The translations under genes and the position numbers were made by a program. Positions 26,930 to 36,315 of a stretch of 64,000 nt of DNA are shown here, piece after piece. The notes beneath the pieces are model-generated. The model saw nothing but the letters and a program-made list of their open reading frames with translations. It was not told the origin of the DNA and did not search any database. Every line of letters starts with the position of its first letter. The stretch's first letter is position 1. This DNA comes from Varroa destructor (lineage: Eukaryota; Arthropoda; Arachnida; Mesostigmata; Varroidae): contig NW_019211455.1 of NCBI RefSeq assembly GCF_002443255.2, positions 49,626,638 through 49,690,637 on the forward strand. The letters are read 5' to 3'.

Positions 26930-29900
26930 GTGAGTTGAAATGGAAGCGCCCTCGAGTAAACTAACTACACCTTTGGGGCCATATTTGAGCGGGCAGAATT
27001 ATCCAATGTATTAGTGTCTCAAGTGTACGAAAAAAGGAAGGCGTAACGTAAACATGAGTGTCTGCTGTTTCAACGACCGCTTGAGCGTTGTTATAAATAT
27101 ATACAATTCATATCCTTATTGAGTTCTGCTCAAGTTTATTTTTCACTTACATATGTCCGCAGAGACGGGTATGGGGCGGCGAAACTTGGCTGATCTCCCC
27201 ATCCGTGGCGTGTCCTGTGGGTTACAGAAGTAGAGGCAAATGACAAATGAGTCCAAACAGACAAAGAAGTAAACAAAAGCGTATTAAGCCACAGAGGTTT
27301 CTCGCTATGGACTATATGCTAAGGTTATTAAATAACTGAGTTCAATGTACAACTGCCCAATTTATTGTTGAAACCTGGCGTCTGATGATCCAGTCATTTC
27401 ATAGGTAGATGGCTAGAAGTGTATATATATATATATAGTAGTCGGCTGTGGGCAATACAAGTCCAGCAGGCACGAGAAGATATCTTTTCCTGACGACTAT
27501 TGTTAACTAGGTCAGCAAAATAATCTTCATCACTCTTAAATTAAATTCTTCCTGTTTTACGATAGGACCTAATTGTTTTTTGCATCACCGAATAACATCT
27601 AATCAAAGCTAAATGCTTCAACGACTGTGAACAAGGAGACTACGAAATCCGTGCTTAACTTAATAAGTTAAGTACGGAAACGAGCTTACGTCCGATTATT
27701 GCTTAAGACTGTTGCATAGAACAGGCACGAATAACAGCAACAGTTTTTGGAAGTCGTAGAGAGTGATACACAGCTCTGGGATTCCAACACAATGAAAGAT
27801 TATTTTAGCGGAACTTTTGCCTTTATGCATCGCAAGCCAATTACGAATATGTAAGGGGCTATAATTTGATGATTGCATAGAAACTGTGCTGGAGTGGCAC
27901 ACGCCGCCTTTAAATAAATCCTTTCAACAATCCTATCCTACACTGTTTTGAGTCAGGAGTCGAACCTTGTCCTATGCGCCCGAATGTATGAGAAAACACT
28001 CTGGGGCGAAATTGCTTTTAAGACGGTTAAGAGCTGTTGAGAGCGTGTTTAAAAATCACTTAGATTTTCAGAAATGGTCTGAGATTTCTAAGATTTTTGG
28101 ATTTGACAGTTCACCTTGTTACAACGAAATAAATAAGTTAGTGGGTAACTTATAGGAGAATGCACTAACGACTGCAGAGTGACGAGTCAGTTGCAATGAA
28201 AGTACGGAATAGAGAAATTGGATGGTTTCTGCAAAGTAATGATATAAAATAAAGCAATAGCTGGTCCCATTGTTGAAAACAGCTACGGAATAACTGCAGT
28301 AAATTGTTTGCTAGGGAAATTAAGGAGAAGAACGACGCTTTAAGGTACTAATGGCTAAAACCTTAGGTACGAGCATTTTCATGCCTTCAAGGTATCACTC
28401 ATTAGAATATCAGTAAAGTTTCATCTATTTGAATTTGTGCGTAATAGGGAACGTCCAGATAAATAGACAAAAATAGTGTTGCTATGCTAAGACACGATGC
28501 TTTAAGCATTCGTGTTGTTAGACTCCGTCCTGCCATATAATAAGACTCGTTTTGATATTATGAAAGTATTTTTAACTTAAATAGCGTCATTGGATTAGCT
28601 GCACTGGGCGATGAAAATTATTTATTTCCCAGTGCTGCTATAGGGAACTTGTAAAGGGTTCCTAGCAAAAAGATTTCCAGTGATCTAACGTATAGACATG
28701 TCTGCCAGTTCTGTCAGCGGCACAATACTCTCTCTACTAAACGCTGTACGTTGATCAGCAATCCTAATTACAAGTGATCTGCAGAGTCCACCAGTATTAA
28801 AGTATTTCCATAATGGTTTTTATTCAGGTTCATATATCTCGTATACCCAATACGGTGTCGCTGGCTCAGCTTGTACGGCTATGTATTTCTCTAAATGACT
28901 CAGGTGGGCTTGCTTCGTTAGTGCGCCTGACACTCTTTATAAACTCCAGCGGGATTTTAACCGGTAAAGCAACAGCTACGTATCAAAATGAAGAACACGC
29001 CATGAGCGCCGAGTTAGAGCTAAATGGGGCAATTATTTCTGACGAAGGAATAAAACGACTAAAGGTCAAAACCGAGAATTGGGTTCTTCAGTCAAAGCCA
29101 CCGACATATCCTCAGCATCAACCACCTCCGACAACTACGTCAGCTTCAGTAGCATCGTCATGCATCGATAAAACTGATGACGAGCGAACTGATCTCTCAG
29201 AACGACAGTCTCCTACGGCCGAAGTACCGCAAGCTGTCGTCCTCTCGCAGGACGATAGTAAGGTATTTTCTGATGCGACTAGGCCCATGACACAACAATC
29301 AGCACAAAATGAAGTAAGGACAGCAACAGTTGGTGTTATTACCGCACCTTCTGCTGTTGCTCTTGCCACCGTCCTTGTCGGCGCTAACGCGCCAGTTTCG
29401 GTTACACCTGAAATGCTAGTGGCATCTTCAGCGACAATGCCTGTGCCATCAGCGTCATCACTGACAACAACAACAGCAGCAGCAGCAGCAACACCGTCAT
29501 CGGCTACGGCAGCAGTGGCCCTGATGCCTATACCAGCCCCGCCTTTGCCCATCTCGCAACCATCACAAGCGACACCACTCGAAGAGGGTTTAATAGCGAC
29601 GACAGAAATGGGCAGGAGATTATATGTCGCCAATATTCCAAAGAATAAAACCCAACCTGATATACTTTCCTACTTTCAGCGATACCTGTCAGGCGTTGTT
29701 GATGTCGTTCTGTACACGTATCCGGGCTCATCGCAAAATCGTGGCTTTTGCTTTGTGGAATTCACATCAACGAAGAAAGCCATGGTTGCCAAAGATGCAA
29801 TTGTAGCTATTCGGCCATGGGGATGCGAAGTAGTCGTAGACTGGGCGGATCCCGAACAAGAGCCAGCCGAGCACGTGATGAAAAATGTAAAAGTGCTTTA

Positions 29901-30979
29901 CATTAAAAATATTGCACCACCTACCAGCGAAGGCGATCTTCGAAAGGCGATCGAGGTTTGTAACGTCGGCTACTGTTGTGCATGTTTTAGAGAATCACCA
30001 AACGGCCATTATGTTTAGTATTGGTATAGAACTTCGAATATTGCCTATGGTCTAGTTTACGTATGGTCTAGTGGTCTGTGCCATAGTAGACTGCGATGAA
30101 AATCGTAGAGAGTGGCAGTATGTACGATACTATTTGACTTTTCGTCACGTAAGTATGAATCAGCCCATGATATTAGGTCTGTCTAAATATTGAGCGTTTT
30201 CGTTATTTTGAATCCGGCGCAGGAACGAGGGATTGAGGTAGAACGAGTAAAAGTTATTAGAGACTTTGGTTTCGTGCATTTCGTGAGCCGAGAACGTGCG
30301 GAAGCCGCGATGGAAGCGTGCAGAGACCTCGAGCTTGATGGACAAACCCTAAAAGTATGAAATGAGTTAATAAGTACGTGTTTCAAATATTGTGTAGCAT
30401 TTCTCATGCCTTGTTTTTAGGACAAGAGGCGTAAGAAGTGCTTACGTGCATTCAAATGGTTGACATCTTAAGCGGTTGCCCGGGATTACACGGGAAAATG
30501 TCATAACTATATTCGTCGAATATTACAGCCAGAAGATCTTTATATAAATATGGTGCGATAGGGACCTAGTTTGTATCGTTGTTTTTCTTGGAATAGAAAA
30601 TCTATTGCTATTCATAGCACAGTAAGTTAACATTAAAAACCTAACTGAGTTACAGAAAAAAAAAAAAAAAAGAACGTTTCTATTACGAGGAGACTAAACG
30701 GCTATAGTCGTTATCTGTTCCGAAATAGTTCACATTTGGTCGTTCATAAATGAGAACATCGTGTCCTTTCAGGTAAGCTGGGCTAAGCCGCCGTTAAACA
30801 AGCACATGCGCGAAGAGGTTCTCCGAAGACGAGAGCGACGAATGCGTCGCGTTTTAGCGTCACGCTACAATGGAAACGCAGTCTCATTTCCGGAGCCTCA
30901 TTTTCACGAGTCACTGGGCGACTCCCTAGTGTTCGATTTTGGTGGATACAGTGGAAACCATGGACAAGGGGATTACTAA
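26762..30979 (+). CDS. Divergent SYNCRIP/hnRNP R-Q/A1CF-like three-RRM RNA-binding protein (4 coding exons)
   Basis: Coding exons 26762-26929, 28828-29955, 30223-30354 and 30773-30979 join at phase 0 with GT-AG introns, giving about 544 residues. The start ATG has a good context (aag ATG G) and an in-frame stop (taa, 26753-26755) just upstream. Visible domains: a short N-terminal helix region (1-56), degenerate RRM1 (57-139), a low-complexity Ala/Thr/Ser/Pro linker (about 142-317), RRM2 (319-397, RNP2 LYVANI, RNP1 NRGFCFVEF) and RRM3 (about 410-482, RNP2 LYIKNI, RNP1 DFGFVHF). RRM3 is followed by AKPP and an Arg-rich tail ending in a Gly-rich stretch. The strings IPKNKT, DWADP, VMKNVKVLY and ERVKVIRDFGFVHF match the RRM2-RRM3 signature of the SYNCRIP/hnRNP R/A1CF/RBM46/RBM47 family. 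Family members bind mRNA in splicing, localisation, stability or editing; the specific role here is unknown. Homology is strong from RRM2 onward and weaker for RRM1. Extra 5' noncoding exons cannot be excluded. Confidence 0.88.
26930..28827 (+). other. Intron 1 of the RRM gene
   Basis: A 1.9-kb GT-AG intron (gtgagt ... tttttattcag). It contains a (TA)n tract near 27421-27437, an imperfect inverted repeat with 15-bp arms at 27648-27678, and a 62-codon ORF at 27967-28155 that I do not recognise and treat as noncoding. Confidence 0.75.
27648..27678. repeat. Inverted repeat in intron 1
   Basis: tccgtgcttaactta and taagttaagtacgga are complementary apart from one G-T position, around a single A. 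Confidence 0.85.
28828..29955 (+). CDS. Coding exon 2: RRM1, low-complexity linker, RRM2, start of RRM3
   Basis: 376 codons without a stop. The acceptor is tttttattcag|GTT and the donor GAG|gtttgt. The first residues (VHISRIP) are RRM1 beta-1, matching the xxVFVGKIP start in relatives. An (ACA)n(GCA)n run near 29463-29492 encodes a Thr4-Ala5 tract inside the linker. RRM2 is well conserved and RRM3 beta-1/alpha-1 (VLYIKNI...DLRKAIE) ends the exon. Reading on through the donor gives an ORF that stops at 30018. A 171-residue ORF on the opposite strand (29118-29633) is a shadow of the repetitive linker. Confidence 0.88.
29956..30222 (+). other. Intron 2 of the RRM gene
   Basis: A 267-base intron between GAG|gtttgt and ggcgcag|GAA. 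Its pyrimidine tract is weak. If retained, translation continues for 21 codons and stops at 30018, truncating RRM3. Confidence 0.75.
30223..30354 (+). CDS. Coding exon 3: core of RRM3
   Basis: 44 codons between the acceptor ccggcgcag|GAA and the donor AAA|gtatga. It encodes ERVKVIRDFGFVHF, the RRM3 beta-2/beta-3 block, where relatives read 'ERVKKxxDYAFVHF', and then the second helix and LDGQTLK. Both junctions are phase 0 and restore a continuous RRM with exons 2 and 4, which is the main support for this short exon. Confidence 0.85.
30355..30772 (+). other. Intron 3 of the RRM gene
   Basis: A 418-base intron between AAA|gtatga and tcctttcag|GTA, with a poly-A run near 30655-30671. Nothing else is recognised inside it. 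Confidence 0.75.
30773..30979 (+). CDS. Coding exon 4: RRM3 end and basic C-terminal tail
   Basis: 68 codons plus a stop. It starts VSWAKPP, the beta-4 strand and AKPP motif that close RRM3 in hnRNP Q/R and A1CF. An Arg-rich helix follows (residues about 487-506, including RRRERRMRR), then GGYSGNHGQGDY and the stop. The tail is much shorter than the RGG-rich or dsRBD-bearing tails of SYNCRIP or A1CF. The acceptor gtcctttcag is directly followed by GTAAGC, so it overlaps a donor-like sequence. Confidence 0.85.
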   Translation, partial: VSWAKPPLNKHMREEVLRRRERRMRRVLASRYNGNAVSFPEPHFHESLGDSLVFDFGGYSGNHGQGDY

Positions 30980-31078
30980 AATGTTCCAATGGAAAGAATT
31001 TAAATACGTTCTCTCTCCGAATCCGTATTTATTTGATCTGATGTTAGTTACCCGAAAAAAAAAACACGGAAAATGATA

Positions 31079-31084
31079 GATAAA
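31079..31084 (+). terminator. Weak poly(A)-signal candidate for the RRM gene
   Basis: GATAAA, a minor variant of AATAAA, lies about 100 bases past the stop codon. A T/GT-rich stretch near 31112 could be the downstream element. No canonical AATAAA is visible between the stop and here. Confidence 0.25.
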
Positions 31085-33587
31085 TTTCTGACATATGGAT
31101 ACATAGTAATGTTGTGTTTATTTAATCTCGTTGTGGCCAACTTAGAATGTGAGTAGGCCTTTTCAAACAATATTGATTATTCCACAGAGCAGTACTATGT
31201 TTGAGCAAGGAGAAATTTACTAGCCTGCTCTTGAAATGCTGTTTGCATGGTGGAAAATATCGAACGCTAACGGTTTTACTGCAACTCTCTGAATGGACCT
31301 TCTTAATAATGACCTCAGGTGCTTTACTTCGAAACGATTAAGGTAAATAGGAGCAGGGATTATGCCTTTGTCTACTACACTTACGACAACAGGTTTGTGA
31401 TTCTGCTATATGCAGCATCGTAACGGAAGCGTTAACAAGTACTTGTCTAGACGAGTGGTGACTTCGTAGGCTCTAGAGCGCCATATTAATAATACTAATA
31501 TATGCCGGATTCTACTGAATACTGAAACTTTGGTTTTTTTAAAGGTTGCTTGCTTTAATCTGCACGAAATCTATTGTCTAAGGAACAGGTCGGTTATATT
31601 CCTGTGTGGCAATCTATCTGGCAAAACTAGCCAATCGTCGTACATGTATGTCGCGCTTGTGAATGGAATAGATCTGCATGGTTAGGTTACATGGTCAAAA
31701 TTTCTGTTTCGTATGCGTGCGATTCCGTCGGCAATGTGTTAAATGTGAAGCTTCACCTCACGTACGCGCTATGTAAAAAGCAGGATCTGTGCATAGAATT
31801 CGTATTCTGATAGCGTGATCCTTTGCTGTGTATCATTCGGAATTAAGCAACGTATCTGCGTGGATAAGACGAAAGACGACCACAGTCTTTCAGTGATTGT
31901 TTCTATCCTATAATAGATGTATTGTTGTGCAACGGGAAAGCTCGCGTTTACTACCTCCCCTCAACAGACATCAGTCGATAAATAAAAATAAGTTGTACAC
32001 TTTGTCTACTGACGTAACGGTTACGATCATGAATCAAAACTGATTTCTGGTTAAACGTAATGTACTCGTGTTAAGTTCTCCATTTACCTATCGACCAAAA
32101 GTTTGCGTTCTCTTACCTTGTCGTGGCTGAGGTGTGCAAGGAGTGAAAGACTGAATAATTTCCTAGATCGGCGAAACACCTGCAGAACACATGGAGAACG
32201 TGTATACACAATAGCCCGTAAATTGCTTATTGGCCAATATATATAACCGGTATAGTATCGCATGAAACAAAATAGGACTCAGCGAGACCTCAAATGAACC
32301 CGAGGTGGACAATGCTTGTGGCCTCAGGGAAAATCCACTTTGAAAATAGGGCATCTTCAAAAGCATACGATCGCTATCATCTTAATCTTTGTATCTTGAT
32401 ATCTGAATACATTTGTTCGCTCGTGACTGCGGTATTGTATTTTGGGTAACAGTATCGCTGCTGAACACCTGCTGATGCTCATTTGAAATTGTGTAGAATC
32501 AGTGGACAAATGGTGTGACGTTCCTCTGTAAAAAGAGAACCGGTAACACTAGCGAATAAAGCCTAGGAAAGAAAGCAAGTGCTAACGGCGAAAACCAATA
32601 TCACAGCGTATATCCTCCTCTATAGGTATAATAAATACGGCGTTTTCACATCGTGGATAAACCTGTGGGGCTTCGGTCTTGCCGTTTCTTGCAGAAGCCG
32701 CAGTCGAGATCTCAAGACAAACGGACTGAGCCTTTCTACTTATGCATGATATATCTATAAGCGAAACTATTCACATGCTTACATATACTCTAGTGGGGCA
32801 GTCGAAACAGGCTTTCGTAATGTAGCTTCGTGGAGTGTGCAGCTGAGATGTTGCTTTTCCGGTAGCCACTCACTGACTTGTGCTGAAGGATTATAGCCTA
32901 TGTTGGCCTCAAAGGCTCGCTTTGGCGTAAGAAGTGCCTTACGATCTAAGTGATACCAACTGCAACCTCCGCTAGCGAACCACAGTTCGTTTTGTCTGTG
33001 GCGTCCTAATAAACGGTGTTGTCATTCTGCAAAGCGGCGCCACACCCAGTTACATTTATGAAACGTCGCATATTCCTGATGAAGGCTGCACGCCGTTTGC
33101 ATATGGACTTCCCTTGCTATCTCTCTTTTACGCAGTAGCGACTCCATGAATTATTGCCACATGATCCCCACCATCGCAATACTAAAACGTTACGATAAAG
33201 CGTATTATTATTATGCGCTATAAAATTCAATGTTTGTTAGAGAGAGAGAAGAAAAATGATTTTTGAAATGTCTGCGTCCTAAATAAAATATGTTATTACG
33301 TGCCAAAACTCTTTTGGATGTCCTGGATAGATTCATACTGTATTATCCTGTTTGACGATTGTTGCCAGAGTGGTACGATACACTCTTACAGGACACCACA
33401 CTGCATTCCATATATCTAAGGTAAATGCTGCTCAATCGTCTAAACGATCACCGATTATCACTGAGAACTCCTCATTTACTCAGAACTATTGAAGAATACA
33501 CAATCATCGAATGCTAAAAACTCATGGACAAAAAGGCAAGTTAACCTAAGCAAGGCTAACAAGATCATGACATTTTTTTTTTTCATT

Positions 33588-33634
33588 TGCACCCCTCTTA
33601 TATCTTATTCGCATTCATATCTGCACCCCTCTTA
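33588..33634. repeat. Short direct repeat, 34-base period
   Basis: tgcacccctctta is repeated exactly at 33588-33600 and 33622-33634, following a poly-T run. Confidence 0.85.
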
Positions 33635-34251
33635 ACACAATAGGTAAAGCTTAAGTATATCATAGCTACGTATAATGATGCTGCCGACGTACTTACCTAT
33701 ATATATATATATGTTGTAAAATCAAATGTTTCTTCATTGAATAGAGAATGAGCAAACGATAGCCCTTTTGAGCACAGTGACGAACGTGAGGTCAACAATA
33801 CGTTTTCGAGCAATATCTGCTTTAAGTATCTTCTTAAATAGCCGTAAATGTTAATAAATAGCTGGCCTTGGTTTTTCATCTAGATCAAGAATGCTTTTCG
33901 ATTCCCTTTACGTTCCCACGGTTTTAGGTATTTATTGATCCTTGTTAGGCAGTTCCCTTACAAATAAGTTCAATAGCTATAGTCGTACCCATGTACTCAT
34001 ATAGTCCTTGTGACGGTGCCGGATTGTACAGAGTTCGTAGGACTACAACTAACTAGCTTGACAACAATCTCACAAGATCATACCGTGCAAGCATTCCTAG
34101 AGAGTGTGCTTAATGCCATCCTATCGCCAAATATCCATCACTGGGTTGTCTACAATCTAGACATAAGCACGCGTTGAATGTTATTGACCTCAGATCGCGT
34201 ACCGATGTGACTACTGAGCGTTTAAACAACGCTTTAGCGCTGTTTTAGCGC

Positions 34252-34289
34252 GAAATTTGCGGAAGTCAACATTGACTTCCGCAAATTTC
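34252..34289. repeat. 38-bp palindrome: 18-bp arms, 2-base centre
   Basis: gaaatttgcggaagtcaa and its exact reverse complement flank a CA centre. The arms are complex sequence, unrelated to the palindrome at 3.0 kb although the geometry is identical. Confidence 0.9.
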
Positions 34290-36264
34290 CGCTCTTAGCT
34301 AACGAGATTTATTGTAAAGATACGAGTACGCAAAAGGTTAAGGCTCATTCGGCCAGAAGCAATTTGTCGGCAAATTTCAGTTCACTCATTCATTGCGCGA
34401 GTTCATTTCCTTCTGATCGATACATTTTGGTCATCTTTCCATTAGCGGAGTTAGTTGTTCGATGTTCTCTCTATAATCATACTATCGTATCACGTATGAA
34501 GGTGATATGCCACTGCTGGAACGGCTCGGTCGAAAAAGACTTAGAGCATTTGAGCTGGATAGGCGTTGACATAGCCGTTGGAGCCAGTACCTTCTAAATG
34601 CGATGTAAAAGTTCATCGTCGAGCAGCCCTAGACGCGGAAAGTTGTCGGCGTATCTTCGGTGTGTGTCTAATATGAGTACAGTATCTGCCAGTAGTTCTC
34701 GGCATTGATCATTCCGGAATTATTTCATGGGTACGCTTTAACAGGTGTTTAGCCGCTGGGGAAATGGTCTTTTTTCTTGGAATCAAATAAAGATGTACTG
34801 GCGTTCTCATCGCACCTATTTCTGCAGATGTCCATCCAGTAGATCCGCTCGACAAAAATGACTCACTATCCATTTATGGAAAAGAATTCGCTGCGCGGGC
34901 AAGGAACGTTTGGCACCAAGTAGTGACGTCCTCAGCAATTGAAGTAGGTGACTTATGATGGGCTGAAGACGCGGCCTAAACTTCGCCGTCGAACTTCTTG
35001 ACCGACATCAGAGACAGAACCCTATCCACGACACGCACGTAGGCTGCTGCCATCTTTACATGGGGCTCGAATCCCCGGCTCAGTGCAGTGCGAGGTTTCC
35101 ACTCAGTGGTTGTAGAAGACTGATCCTTCGCTGCCAGTACGACGGGGGTTCACTGCCTTCCAGGCACGACAGTGTGCGAAGCAGTAACCTCCCAAGGACC
35201 TAGTTGCCTAGGTTACCATTATTGTAACGATGTCCCGGGCATTTGGTGTAGGTAGCGCTAGCGTGTATGAGCGTTACTTGCCGTGATTGAATGGAGTATG
35301 TGCCCTTATTGTGATCAGTGCTTGGTTCAACAAGTGTTCAATAGCTGCAGCATGCGTTAAACGGGCCATCCATATGGCAGCGTTGACTCAGTCTGGAACA
35401 AACGGATTGTTGGTGAGCCCTCACTAATGTTGGTTCAAAAGGACTTGGCAGTTTGCCATTTCTGCTGATCCATCGTAGGCGGAGGTGATAAAGAGGTGTT
35501 GTTCAGTCTCATCGGAGCTTTCTGTTGACAATTCGTCCTTTCCTTCTTGTCCTTTTTTTATGTATCCACTCGTAAAATGATAATTCCCCTGGTGAAGTCA
35601 TAAACGATTTTTTGGCTACTTTACCTCCGTAGCTTGATAGTCCGTTCTTGTCGGTATGCGCTCGGCAATGGGATGCTGAGAATACAGCGTTATTCCCGGC
35701 TACCTTATTAGTCAGGATGTCGCTGGTAACCTCCCTGGTGCAAAGAAAAGCGCGGACGCTACATAGAGTTCGGACTCTGAGTAGACTGATTTCAGTTTAT
35801 TGCAGAGCTTTCCATCGCGAACATAAACTTATCTTTCCCAAACGTTGTGCATTCCTGCTATACTGCTTGGAGGAAGGTCGTTATAGAGCGCGCTGTTGTG
35901 TTAAGATATCCGTCTGTTCCACTAAAAACATTGTCGATATCCATCCCTGAAAAAGCTCATACAACTATGGAAGCTTTTCTGGATAGTAGCTTCCGTAACA
36001 CCGGCTTAAGGGGTCAATGATGCTGTAACTGAAAGGCAGCATAGGCTTGTCGGCGGGTTCGTCACTGCAGGAAAGTTTGCTAGCGTGGATATGTTCTGGT
36101 TAGCTTCTTCCGCAGTTGAGGTCTGCCGCCTCACGCTTTAGTGCTTTGATACGGGAAATAGAAACGTGATATAGCCCATGATATGACTGTCCAGTAAAGT
36201 GTTGTTCAGGCACCTCGTAAAATGCCCAGCTCCTCTTCAATAGCCTATTGGCACATGACACACC

Positions 36265-36265
<1 letters not shown>

Positions 36266-36302
<37 letters not shown>

Positions 36303-36315
36303 TATATTATATGCA
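36266..36315. repeat. (TA)n microsatellite, longest in the window
   Basis: A nearly uninterrupted TA run with one TACA break. Shorter TA tracts occur near 12582, 15907, 20834, 25064, 27421, 33699, 52614 and 54041. Confidence 0.95.

Noticed and set aside
27955..28030. Minus-strand B-box-like ggttcgactcctg
   Set aside because: The T-stem pairs poorly and the expected A box is absent upstream.
29118..29633. 171-codon minus-strand ORF
   Set aside because: It is the reverse complement of the Ala/Thr/Ser/Pro-rich linker of the RRM gene, a typical shadow of repetitive codons.
35062..35076. tRNA T-arm-like ggggctcgaatcccc
   Set aside because: The stem and 7-base loop fit, but the loop lacks TTC at its start. 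No A box, anticodon arm or acceptor stem could be built around it.
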